From assembly GCA_029834535.1 (NCBI GenBank), contig JAQMWT010000499.1:1-43720 (forward strand): a stretch of DNA of 43,720 nt. Reading direction: 5' to 3'. Below, piece by piece: positions 10,650 to 20,428 of the stretch (positions are counted from its first letter, which is position 1; each line of letters starts with the position of its first letter). The notes beneath the pieces were generated by a model. It made no database searches. It had not been told where the DNA came from and worked only from the letters and a program-made list of their open reading frames with translations. This DNA comes from Chrysophaeum taylorii (taxonomy: Eukaryota; Sar; Pelagophyceae; Pelagomonadales; Pelagomonadaceae). The position numbers and the translations under genes are program-made.

Positions 10650-11040
10650 TTGTCTGAGGTTAAAAAACCAGCACAAGTCGAACCTACGCCAGACGAACCT
10701 AATGACAATATACCGGAAACTTTGCGTCAGATAAGAGAAGAAATACAATCTCCATCTTTGCATATCGCCAAGAGTGATCAGCAATCTATAGAGCGAGATC
10801 AACGACCTTCTGATGCCTTGAAAACCATAACTCAACTCAAAAATGCTAACGAAACTCTTAATGCGCAAGTGACCGAGAACATCAAGCATGTGTCGCTCTT
10901 AGACAATATACTGTCCAGCTATCAAATTCACCAGGATACTACATTGTCCACCCTTGCTGTCTTGGCTCATATAATAGCTCGATCACATGTCTCGTATATT
11001 GGACAGTTTCCTCCAAATACTTTTGAGGATGCACAGCAAA
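10650..11040 (+). pseudogene. N-terminal Gag-like fragment in the short LTR element
   Basis: The ATG-less open frame begins just after the left LTR and reads about 130 residues to the start of the right LTR; its formal end at 11339 lies within LTR and solo-LTR sequence. The protein is polar and helical with likely coiled-coil parts (residues 20-90). It has no zinc knuckle, protease or RT, so only a gag start survived. A copia relation is suggested by the gag at 12806-14490 downstream, but the two do not overlap and no homology could be shown. Confidence 0.45.
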
Positions 11041-11114
11041 ACATAATTCCAGAGAGCTACACTATTATGTGTGCGACACTGGAACATTTCACACCTATCT
11101 CTACACGAGGGTTT

Positions 11115-11768
11115 GTGGTGGAAACTCAGCTCACCCGCCCCTCTTCGCCTAACCGTCGGTCACAACGTGACCGCTCAACGGTCCTGAACCACGGGTGGTT
11201 CCACCACACGTCCAACCAAGCGCTCACACTCCGCTCACGCCATGCTGTCGAACATTCGAAAGAGGGTAATTTCAAGGAATCAGCAAGAATCGATAGATTC
11301 CAATGGGAGATCCAGCAAGATATGCTAGATCGGCAATAGCAACACAGGTCCTCGATACAGGAGTATCCTTGGAGAAGCAGGTGTGGGTGTCAAGCATGAC
11401 ACCGCCAAATTCAAGGTAACAGGCAGGTAACAGGCACATAAGTGGGGGGGGGGGTGGTTATTACCTAACTAACTAACTAACTTCAGACCTCTCCCGAGCA
11501 TGGGAGCCAGGCCGGACCGACAGGTGCCAGTCCGGAATCACGGGCCTGTAGACGAGGAGCGCCGAAAGGTCGGTCGGCGGAGAGTGACCATCAAGCTTGT
11601 CGCCATGCGACGAGGAGACCGCGATGTGACTGACAACCAACTCGTCGATAACCTTCCGTCTTCGCCCCCCGGCCATACCCCGCCCCACTGCGAACGTTCC
11701 GGCTGCCAACCGGCCCGCTCGGGAGGCGAATAGGTGCCAACCTAAGCCGGGGGGTTATTACCGCCACA
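11115..11768 (+). repeat. Solo LTR with 5-bp TSD, containing a SINE
   Basis: The element starts GTGGTGGAAACTC (TGTGGTGG if one base earlier) and ends TTACCGCCACA. These are near-inverted ends like those of gypsy-1 LTRs. GGTTT occurs immediately on both sides (11110-11114 and 11769-11773), and the related left LTR lacks the insertion at this point. Without the SINE it is about 357 bp. No internal region or second LTR is present, as expected after LTR-LTR recombination. Confidence 0.7.
11466..11752 (-). mobile_element. SINE-like element, 5'-truncated, 10-bp TSD
   Basis: Minus-strand copy of the LINE-related SINE family with the GTTAG tail. A perfect 10-bp duplication GGTTATTACC (11456-11465 and 11753-11762) flanks it. 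Compared with the full copy at 32117-32483 it lacks the first ~80 bases of its 5' end, the signature of incomplete target-primed reverse transcription. It lies inside the solo LTR, so it is younger. Confidence 0.92.
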
Positions 11769-12105
11769 GGTTTTCTCTCCGTAATACGGCTTTCCCTCGC
11801 TCCTTCTTCCCTTACCCCTTCCGCCCCTTTTCTTTCACGACTATGAAGAACCCAGTCGGAAGCTCTTTTCCAACATGGAGTAGGCCTCCAGGTGCGTACC
11901 GTCGGGTGCGGGGTTTTCTGTTTAATTAACAGAGACATCGTTCCCCGTTGTCAGTGTAAACGCTTCTATGGGACCTAATGTCCTTAAGGAGTTAGGGCCT
12001 AAATCCCTACCTTGTGTAGTAGCATGTGACAAGCGGAACGGTCTGTACACGCCTAAGACTGCACGCAGTCTCTACCATGTACCCGGAGAGGGTCAAATCT
12101 CTCCA

Positions 12106-12600
12106 GGTTATGGGCCCAGATGCGTAGGTGTGTCAGCCCAACTTTGTTGTACGTCTAAATCGAATGATCAATTTACGCCTGATCACAAGTACAATGCGAC
12201 AATCTGTTTGGCGGTGGTCTACTGTACATATTTGTTGTGTGACGGTATGTGCCAGCAAGTTAAATTCGTTTGTGACCGAGTTGGGTCGGTCACTGGTCAT
12301 ATGTACTCGCATAACCAATAAAATTAAAGTTTGTCCTATACAAGCCGCGGAAACTTGTACGGGTTTTTCCTTCCATTCCCCAACAAAAGACTGACTGCTC
12401 GAGAACTAATCCATTCTTCAGTCTCAAGTCACCCTGTTTTAAATAGCATGTTGATTTGTTTGGTCTTGTCAATAAGCCCACGTTTAAAATAGCGTACTGT
12501 ACATAGAACCCGCACTTGAGAGACCCTTCATTCTTATGTGTGGAATCTGTCTATCAATCCTCTAACCTATCCCTTAATAGGTCACAATCATGTCAAAACA
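12106..12600. other. A/T-rich region without recognisable gene
   Basis: Follows the right LTR. Only short chance frames occur. AATAAA is seen at 12318 followed by mixed sequence. It could be a leader or LTR part of the copia-like gag element that begins downstream of the LINE fragment, but no repeat partner was found. Confidence 0.4.
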
Positions 12601-12806
12601 CTAACTAACTAACTTCGGACCTCTCCCGGGCATGGGAGCCAGGCTGGGCCGGCAGTAGCCGGTCCAGGATCACAGAGCAAAAATCACACAGTTGGGGTAG
12701 AGGCGAGGGATGAAAGTGCGTGGATGGCGGACCACCACTGCGCGCGGTCTTGTGCGAGGTCGTGGCACGAGTTGAAGGGGATGTCGCATTTCCGGAGTGC
12801 CTAGCG
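12601..12806 (-). mobile_element. 5'-truncated LINE fragment (3' end only)
   Basis: Nearly identical to the 3' end of the LINE at 15401-15605, including the GTTAGTTAG tail, the 3' untranslated part and the last ~40 codons of the ORF. Similarity stops at about 12806. No exact target duplication could be found; short CAAAA-type matches near both ends are not convincing. It precedes the copia-like gag frame. Confidence 0.85.
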
Positions 12807-14490
12807 ACAAAAAAACAATATCTACCACTGATATCTACAAACAAGAACAAATCCTCGTTGATAAGATTAACGCAGGATTGCGTTTCCAAGATAATTCAAC
12901 TAAGGTGAGCTTGCAAATTGAAACGCTTCGCAGGCATATGACGAGTCCATATGTGGACGCGTTATTCTGCTTTGATTCATATGAAGCTTACACCCGGAAT
13001 GCTCCGGAATACAATCAAATCCTTGAACAAGAAGTTGATATCATCTTCGCTCAATGGGAAGCTGAATAAGTTAACGATTTAAACTTACCTGATGAAGATG
13101 CCCTGCCCGAACATTTAAAGACTTGGCACGTCAACTCTTCTCATCAACTAACGGTTGATGCCCGTAATAGCCTTGAACGACTTTACTACCAAGAGTCGTA
13201 CAACCTTGTCCGTCCTGAATTAAATGAGGATGTTAAAAATGTCCTTATTTTATTAGATACCCGATTTCCTATATCAATTGTGTATGATTCATCTTTAACT
13301 AACATATCCTTAACAGGTCTCTCTATGCCAATTGGATCAAATACTGCGAAACTTGTGCTGTTTTTTTGTGCATATTCTTTAACCTCGAGTCCCAGGATAA
13401 GCCCGCTCTCGCTATGTGGCCTCAACTAATAAAAATTTATGCAATCCCGGCACATCCCAATAAGTTACGTGCTGTAATGCTTTTAGCCTATCATTACTAT
13501 GAGACAGTGTCTTGTACAGATGTAACTGAGCTTAAATCTCAGTTTAATCGAATTTCTCTAAATGTTAATTGGTATGCCCATGTATTTGTCGAGCAACTCC
13601 TTTCCTTTCAATCTCAGGCAAAGCAATTAAATAATGATGAAGCATCAATCCAGTTTAATAACTCCATAACCACTCTTAAAGGTCACGAGGAGATCTACCG
13701 TCTATATGCTAATCCATCGGATCACGAGCGCTATGCTCAATCTTTATTGGAATGGTGTAAACTCTACGAGACACGCTCTAGTAACAACTTAAGTCACAAT
13801 CCTGAATTGTTAAAGCTAGTTGACCCCAACGACGTTCGTCCACTATTGGAATTCTTGTTAAATATATATAATGAGACAAAGTTTTCCTCTAACCGACGCT
13901 TGGATAAACCCGCTTCTTGGATCCCTTACATCCCTGGTACTACCGCTACCAAGCCACCTAAGGTATTATTGATGGACACTATTCCTCAATCCCACGATTC
14001 TCTAAACAACGCTTACTCGTTGTTAGCTACTGTAGCTGGACAGTCTGGCTTCAATGCTCGTAAGCTTCGTAATGCAAGAGACAAAGCATCGACAATCTCG
14101 CCCCGTGACACGTCGTACTATCGTCCACCTTCAAATTATAACGTCAAAGGTACCAGCTTCGATCGTCCTGTCTACTCATCTTCCTCTAACCTTAATGCAC
14201 GCTCTAATACGTCTCTTATGGACCGGGCTACTTATCAAGTTGATCGTCTTCGCCACCTGTCTGGTAAATTGCAGGAAGCGAATCCCAGTCCTTCCACCGA
14301 CTCTAAAATGGTACAGGAGGAAATGAAAAGCTTATTGAGTACCCTCTGGACAACCGCTTCTCAAGCTTCGACACAGTCCTTAGATCCTGATGAAGCCACC
14401 CAAGTTCATCTCTATTTATCTCGAGTTGATATTATGTCCAATACCATATCGAACCTCTTGGAAGCCGATAAGGAATCTTTTGTTTCGTAA
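12806..14490 (+). pseudogene. Copia-like Gag polyprotein
   Basis: Continuous coding sense from 12806 to the TAA at 14488-14490, with two lesions: an in-frame TAA at 13067-13069 and a frame change in the T7 run at about 13361-13367. The product is a polar, helix-rich protein of about 560 residues without a CCHC knuckle. Homology is not obvious at the residue level; the Gag call rests on the protease-like frame that follows in the same frame after a single stop. The first residues are cut by the LINE fragment junction. Confidence 0.5.
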
Positions 14491-15183
14491 GAAAAGTATC
14501 AAACTGAAACATCTGCTCCTGAAGCGTCCCCCAGTGATGCGGAGCAGAGGGGGCCTGCTGATACAGAGAAAATGTTCCACACTTTCCTGGCAATTAAAGA
14601 TGAGGAAATCTATAACATCCCTCGGCCACTACTGCAGCACATAAATGCTAAAGCTCAGAATGCTATTGTTCGTCGTCAAGCTCGGGAAACTTCTTCGCAC
14701 TCTGAGCTCCCCAGTAATTTAATCAATGAAGATGGTACAGATCCCCCTGTGTTGCTACCAAAACTAAATACTGGTTTTACACTCGTCGTTGTGCCTTCCG
14801 AACAAACGCAAAGTTTCATGACACAGTACGTGTTTGGTCAAAGCTCAACACATGCCTGTTATGCAACAATGCTTAAATTGTACAACGAGTACAATTTGCC
14901 GCTAATGACTACGCCAGGATATGCTGACACATGTGCTTCTCAACATGTAATTAACTTTGAACGTTACGCTGATCCTATTCACATCGCAAAGCTACCCGAG
15001 TCCTTATCACATGCTATCGAGACTGCTACGGATACCCAGAGAATCACACATGCTATGATTATAAGGACCGCCATTCCCGCTTTCCGAAAGCATCTAAATG
15101 TGGGATATGTGAAGCTAGACGTTGCACTTTTTCTACCCAACCAAACGACCATAACGATCCCGATCTGCACATCATCAGTATGA
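14491..15183 (+). pseudogene. Copia-like aspartic protease frame
   Basis: In the same frame as the preceding gag, separated only by the TAA at 14488-14490. It contains YADTCASQHVINF (around 14920-14960), which fits the copia protease pattern D[ST]GA[ST].H, with Cys in place of Gly. The frame ends at 15183, and coding sense seems to continue in another frame to about 15395. A ~20-bp direct duplication CCAGAGTAAAATTGATGA lies at 15251-15291. Integrase and RT of this element are not present here; the LINE follows directly at 15401. Confidence 0.5.
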
Positions 15184-15400
15184 CTCAATGGGGAGAAGAT
15201 AAACTTGGTATACACCTTCATGGAGTCGAATTTAAAGGACAATCATCTATCCAGAGTAAAATTGATGATTCCAGAGTAAAATTGATGATAATGTCAAGAT
15301 TACTTTGTTTAGACTCAGTAACCTGTTCCCAACTCTACCAATTTACACGCTACAACAAGCAAAAGCGCGTAAAATGGAACTTCGCTCACTACAGTTCAGA

Positions 15401-18400
15401 CTAACTAACTAACTTCGGACCTCGCCCGGGCATGGGAGCCAGGCTGGGCCGGTAGTAGCCGGTCCAGGATCACAGAGCAAAAAATCACACAGTTGGGGTA
15501 GAAGCTTGGGATGAAAGTGCATGGATGGCGGACCGCCACTGCGCGCGGTCTTGTGCGAGGTCGTGCCACGAGTTGAAGGGGATGTCGCATTTCGGGAGTG
15601 CCTTGGCGAACGACCTCCCGTACGTCATCTGCGGAGCCCCCGGTGGGCGCTTGGAGCGGACCCAAGACGAGAGCATCTTGCGAGGGAGTCGGGAGAAGGG
15701 CATGCGGGCGACGTGACCGGCCCAGCGGAGCTGGCGGCGCGTGACGTAGACGTCGATGGACTCGAGGCCGAGGCGCCGCCGCAGGATCTCCGTTGAGATG
15801 TGGTGGGACCAGGTGTGTTTCCGGGTCACACGACACATGACGCGGGCGCACTGCGCGTGGAAACACCGCAGCCGGCGGAACAGGACCTCGGTGAGGCACC
15901 ACGATTCCGCACCGTGAAGGAGGATGGCCAGGACGAGCGAGACATAGACGAGGCGCTTGGCGCGAGCAGAGACGGACTTCGAGGCGAAGATGCAGTCCCG
16001 CAAGGCACCGAAGGCCTGAGACGCCTTCTTGATCCGCGCGTCGACGTCTGAGTCGTCGCGGCAGTCGCGCGAGAGGACCGAGCCGAGGTACTTAAACTGG
16101 TCGACGACCGGTATGAAGCGGCCGCGCCCGAGCTCGATGTCCGAGAGGTTCGTGTCGTCGAACGACTTTGGGTCGCCGTACAGGTGTGCCGGGCGAGCGA
16201 CGAACAGCATCTCCGTTTTGGACGCCGCTTTCGTGTGTCGGTTGCCGCAATGCACCTCCATGCCCCAGGCGTCGCAGTGTTCGATGAGGCGCGGTGTCTC
16301 GCTGGCGGCGATGTGGCGGTCCCAGAAGAGAAAGGCAACGTCGTCGGCGTACGCCGATTCATCGAAGGGAAACTCGTCGCCGCGAGCGGACCAACTCCGG
16401 TTCGTCATCTGAAAGTCTTTCCGCGTACGGTAGACACATGGGGTGCGGCCATGGCGTCGTCGAAACGACGTCGTCAGTGCCGCCATGAACAGCACGAACA
16501 GGACGGGGCCCAGGACGTCGCCCTGCTTGACGCCGATGATCGAGTCAACCGAGGCGACGACACCGCTGACCGAGAAGTGGACCTGGATTCGGTGGAGGCC
16601 CTTGATGACTGCGACGAGCTTCGGCGGGACGCCGAACTTCAGGAGCACCTCCCAGAGAAGCTCTCGCGGGACGCGGTCGAACGCCTTAACGAAATCGATG
16701 AACAGTACCCACGAGTCCTGACCGTGCTCACGCCGCTTCTTCAGCGCTAGCTTGAGCGAGAAGGTGGCGTCGGACGTACCGCGCTCGGGTCGAAAGCCAC
16801 ATTGAGACTCGTGATCGAGGGCCTCGCAGATGACGTTGAGTCGCGCACGGACGATGTTCGAAACGATCTTCTGCGCGACCTCGAGCATCATGATCCCGCG
16901 GTAGTTGCCCGGCAGGGAGAGGTCCCCCTTCTTGGGGAGAATCCCGAGGAGGCCTACGTCCCACTCGGCCGGCTGGACTTCAGACTCCCAGAACTCGAGG
17001 ACTACACGCTCCAACAGCGGGAGCGTGCGAGCGTCGGTGGCGAGCGCCTTCCAGACCTCCGCGCGCAGGCCCGATTCGCCGGGCGCGGTGCAGTTCAGCT
17101 GACCAACGGCCCGTTTTATCGCCTCCTGCGTCGGTGGTTCCCCGAGTTCCGGACGGATCGGCAACTGGTCAACGTCGTTGATCACGGTGGGGTCGTAGCG
17201 AGGTTGTCGACTGTAGAGCTGCTTGAAGTGCGCCTTTAACACGTCGGCGTTCTCCTGTGGCGACGAGCACCTGCTACCGTCGGCCTTCGTCATCTGCACC
17301 TGCCTCGCCAATGTGGTCTTCGTGAGACCGCGCCGGAGCCGTTCGACCGTATTCCAGTATTTCGAGGTGCCGCCGAGCGACTCGCTTCCCGCGTTGAGTC
17401 CGGCACACAGACGAGTAATCCATCGCTCTTTCGCCCGTGCTACGGGCTTCGCGAGCCGCGACTTGATCGCCCGAAGGTCGTCGAGGATCGTGGACGCCGA
17501 GCGAAGACGGCGCCGGGCACCGAGCGAGAGCACAAACGCGTGGAGGGAGTTGGGTCGCTCGATCAGAGGCTGGAGCTCTTCCGCCGCGTCCTCAAACCAT
17601 CCGGGTCGGAGGCGTCGGGTCTTCGGCAGTAAGGCGTCAGAGGCCGAGGCCGCCGCCCGCGCAAGGCGGGAGTACGGCGAGGACGGCGAGCCCTGGTCGG
17701 CGTCGGCCTGGTCGGCGTCGGGTATCTCGTCCGTGGCGTCGGTCGGTGCGTCGTCGGTCGCGTTGTCATGTGACCCACGGCCCAAGCCGAAGATGTCGAG
17801 CACTCTCGAGCACCACCGGCGCCGGAATCCGAAGCGCGTGCTTTCTGAGCGCAGGGGAGCGTAGTCAAGGCGCGCCAAAGAGGGCCGTGTGCCAGGAGGC
17901 CGTGCGAGGCGGACTTTGACGCGCAGGATGCACTTGAGAGCGCGGTGGTCCGAGTCCACGAGGCTGCTGGTCAAACCCACATCAGCGAACCGGTGCACGT
18001 CGCGCCGCCGTGAGATCATGTGATCGAGCTGGTACGTTTTCCAGGAGCGCGGGTGCAGCCACGACGCGTAGGCGCGCTTGCGGAAGAACGTGCCGACCGA
18101 CGCCAGACGCCGTGTTGCGAGGAACGTGTGGAGACGGCGGCCAGCGTTGTTGACGTAAGGCGCCCCGTAGGGCCCACAGGGGCCGTCGACGACGTACTTG
18201 GAGCGCACGCCGAGAGCCGCGTTCCCGTCCATCCCCAGGACGAGGATGTCGTCCGGCCGTCGCGCTTGAAGCGCAAGGTCAATGTCGTCGAAGAACGCGT
18301 CCCATTTCTCGTCAGGCGCGGTTCCGACTGGAGCGTAAGCGCTCATGACAAAGAGGCCGAGGTCTCGATCGTCATCGTCCTGGACATCGAGTCGCAGCGC

Positions 18401-18860
18401 AATAACTCGCGCAGATGCGCGGATAACGGTGCTGCCGCTCGCGTGCCACGCCTGTTGCGCCGCAGGGGACAGCACCACGGCCACACCCTGGCTGCCGCGG
18501 GAAGACTGCTCGGAGGCTGCCAAACCGGAACAAACAGCGACGTAGCCGTGTCGCTCGAGCGACTCGTTGCCGGTGAGCCACGTCTCCTGCAACGTGGCCG
18601 CGAAGATGTCCGCCGCCGTAAAGATGCGAACAACTCTTCCTTCTTCTCGTCGCGTCGCAGACCGCGAACGTTTTGGTCCACGAATAATCGACCCGTCCGT
18701 CGCTTTCTACCCAACCGAGCGAACCCCATCCCAGCGCAGACTTTCCGGGTGCTAACCGGCCAGCCCGGGAGGCGGGCAGGCACCGTCTCACTCCGGGACG
18801 GCCGGGGCCGCCGCAGGGAGCAAGCGTATTAGGCGCCGTCCTCCATCGCAACCAAAAGGT
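15401..18860 (-). mobile_element. APE-type LINE, nearly complete
   Basis: About 3.46 kb on the minus strand. The 3' end is a short GTTAGTTAG tail at 15401; the 5' region near 18832-18852 has GTTGCGATGGAGGACGG, shared with the SINE family. One long ORF covers endonuclease and RT. The 5' leader is about 150 bp and the 3' UTR about 80 bp. No target duplication was found between CACTACAGTTCAG on the left and the right flank, so one end may be altered. Ends and single-ORF layout resemble ingi/Vingi-like and other APE LINEs; the clade cannot be settled by eye. Confidence 0.9.
15485..18592 (-). CDS. LINE ORF: APE endonuclease and reverse transcriptase
   Basis: 1035 codons from the ATG at 18592. The N-terminus is an APE-type endonuclease: QETW (2-5), GMDGNA (120-125), LDHM (189-192), SDH (214-216). 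A linker at 270-305 is rich in Asp/Ala. RT follows with FIDFVKAFD (631-639), GVKQGDVLGP (687-696) and YADD (748-751), so the catalytic Asp residues are kept. The C-terminus has the RQLRWAGHVARM motif seen after RT in many LINEs; no RNase H. The usual endonuclease start with NVRGL is found just upstream (about 18650-18670) in another frame, so the true start lies upstream and a one-base shift near 18620 separates it. This copy is therefore probably inactive. Confidence 0.92.
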   Translation of the reverse strand: MQETWLTGNESLERHGYVAVCSGLAASEQSSRGSQGVAVVLSPAAQQAWHASGSTVIRASARVIALRLDVQDDDDRDLGLFVMSAYAPVGTAPDEKWDAFFDDIDLALQARRPDDILVLGMDGNAALGVRSKYVVDGPCGPYGAPYVNNAGRRLHTFLATRRLASVGTFFRKRAYASWLHPRSWKTYQLDHMISRRRDVHRFADVGLTSSLVDSDHRALKCILRVKVRLARPPGTRPSLARLDYAPLRSESTRFGFRRRWCSRVLDIFGLGRGSHDNATDDAPTDATDEIPDADQADADQGSPSSPYSRLARAAASASDALLPKTRRLRPGWFEDAAEELQPLIERPNSLHAFVLSLGARRRLRSASTILDDLRAIKSRLAKPVARAKERWITRLCAGLNAGSESLGGTSKYWNTVERLRRGLTKTTLARQVQMTKADGSRCSSPQENADVLKAHFKQLYSRQPRYDPTVINDVDQLPIRPELGEPPTQEAIKRAVGQLNCTAPGESGLRAEVWKALATDARTLPLLERVVLEFWESEVQPAEWDVGLLGILPKKGDLSLPGNYRGIMMLEVAQKIVSNIVRARLNVICEALDHESQCGFRPERGTSDATFSLKLALKKRREHGQDSWVLFIDFVKAFDRVPRELLWEVLLKFGVPPKLVAVIKGLHRIQVHFSVSGVVASVDSIIGVKQGDVLGPVLFVLFMAALTTSFRRRHGRTPCVYRTRKDFQMTNRSWSARGDEFPFDESAYADDVAFLFWDRHIAASETPRLIEHCDAWGMEVHCGNRHTKAASKTEMLFVARPAHLYGDPKSFDDTNLSDIELGRGRFIPVVDQFKYLGSVLSRDCRDDSDVDARIKKASQAFGALRDCIFASKSVSARAKRLVYVSLVLAILLHGAESWCLTEVLFRRLRCFHAQCARVMCRVTRKHTWSHHISTEILRRRLGLESIDVYVTRRQLRWAGHVARMPFSRLPRKMLSSWVRSKRPPGAPQMTYGRSFAKALPKCDIPFNSWHDLAQDRAQWRSAIHALSSQASTPTV

Positions 18861-20105
18861 TAACGATCGCGAAGGAAATTATGTGCTTTTAATGAACAAC
18901 ACGAAATGCTCAAACTATACTCCACCCTCATGGAACGAGTAATTTATGTCCCATGGCTCAAAACCATTTTGGAGTCAATGCATTCGCAGCTGCCTTATAT
19001 ACGCGAGCATTTCCCACCTCCAGTATGACGCAAGGTTACAACACGTTTGCTCCATACAGTAACTTCATCTACTAGCCCACGAATACCTACAGTAACTTTA
19101 CTTTGCTCTGGGATGTCCACTCCTGCATTCTTGGCTTGCGCTTCTTATGACTTGCAAATCAACATCAACGTTAAAGTTCTTGTTGAGAGCGACGACAATA
19201 TCACGCACATGCTACGAAGACGTTTTGGTAATTCCATCGAAGTTCCCCCATCCCTACCTAGGTTTTAGACATATCTCCATCAAGCATCGGACGTTGAACG
19301 TGCACGATATTACACTGACATAGTGGAATTGACATCACCATGCACAAATCGCAACATAATCGACGGGAGATCCATTTCCACCTTCGAACGCGATATGGAT
19401 GATTCCTTGTTTCCAAGTGCTCTAAGTGTACTTGAGCTTTTAACGCCGTTTGTTCTTTTCATGGAAATGACACCACCACACTCCGCATCGTACGAAGACC
19501 ATATACGAGTTGCTACTCTCATCTTCTCAACGACGCACTACACGGTGGACATATGTGACCGATTTCCTTGCTATCTATGTGGAGATTATCAAGCCAGAGA
19601 ATGATGAATCCTCGTTGCACGCAAATATAACACCGGCCCTCACGATCTGCTTTCATGGCCTAATAAACCAGTCACCTCCTTTCTGGATATCGCAGACCAT
19701 GCTAACTCCATCAGTCGCAAGTTAATAGTCGACGAACCTTGGACACAAGTCTTCCCTGACTTACCATTTGTGTCCACACCTAAACCCTATAACATTTTTT
19801 AGTCGTACCGGATCCGTACGCTTAAATGTGACTGAGCTCGAAACCTTAACTATGCTGTTCCCTCGTCTGCACTCTAATAAAACAGTCGAACATCCCAGTC
19901 AATATGAAATGGAAGGCATTTCTAATTTTCGAATGGGATTCTTGACTAATTCAAGAAAACCACTAGCTTCCATGAGATCCCCTATTGAACTCAAAGCTTT
20001 TGTGCGCCTCTATAATATCATGGGACGATTATTCCCTAAATCCATCACATTACCTGCGCCCTTTCGTATTACACTATTGAATCTAACCATCCATCTCACA
20101 GGTTA
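18861..20105 (+). other. Unrecognised decayed coding-like region
   Basis: Fragmentary plus-strand frames at 19047-19268, 19323-19604 and 19768-20106 give protein-like compositions without a family I can name. The last, about 112 residues with helical character, may be gag. They could be the continuation of the copia-like element interrupted by the LINE, but no domain confirms it. Stops and frame changes are frequent. Confidence 0.3.
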
Positions 20106-20428
20106 ACTAACTAACTAACTTCAGACCTCTCCCGAGCATGGGAGCCAGGCCGGACCGACAGGAGCCAGCCCGGAATCACGGGCCTGTAGACGAGGAGCGC
20201 CGAAAGGTCGGTCGGCGGAGAGTGACCATCAAGCTTGTCGCCATGCGACGAGGAGACCGCGATGTGACTGACAACCAACTCGTCGATAACCTTCCGTCTG
20301 CGCCCCCCGGCCATACCCCGTCCCACTGCGAACGTTCCGGCTGCCAACCGGCCCGCCCGGGAGGCGAATAGGTGCCAACCTACGCCGGGAGGGCGGATGC
20401 CCTCGCAAGGCTCAGGATTCATGAGGCA
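20106..20428 (-). mobile_element. SINE-like element at a junction of two retroelements
   Basis: Minus-strand copy with GTTAGTTAGTTA tail, about 323 bp, lacking roughly the first 40 bases of the full-length form. Unlike the other copies it has no target duplication: the left flank (CATCTCACAGGTTA) and the right flank (TGCTTTGCGCTCCC) do not match. This suggests that recombination or deletion joined two loci here. Confidence 0.85.

Larger units (their letters stand above)
11041..12105 (+). repeat. Right LTR of the short LTR element, split by a solo LTR
   Basis: Two parts, 11041-11114 and 11769-12105, match the split LTR at 9129-10602. The interruption is a solo LTR that carries a SINE. The 225-base block 11888-12105 is about 90 percent identical to 10377-10602 by eye. 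The internal region between the two LTRs is only about 440 bp, so this is a miniature or internally deleted LTR element. Confidence 0.65.

Noticed and set aside
11500..11733. Recurring ~77-codon frame starting MGARPDRQ in several places
   Set aside because: It lies antisense within every SINE copy; conservation reflects the repeat, not a protein.
16184..18832. Several long plus-strand open frames
   Set aside because: They are antisense to the LINE ORF, which has clear endonuclease and RT motifs; high GC content keeps the other frames open.
18861..18900. Target duplication for the full LINE
   Set aside because: No convincing match between the left flank (CACTACAGTTCAG) and the right flank was found, so none is claimed.
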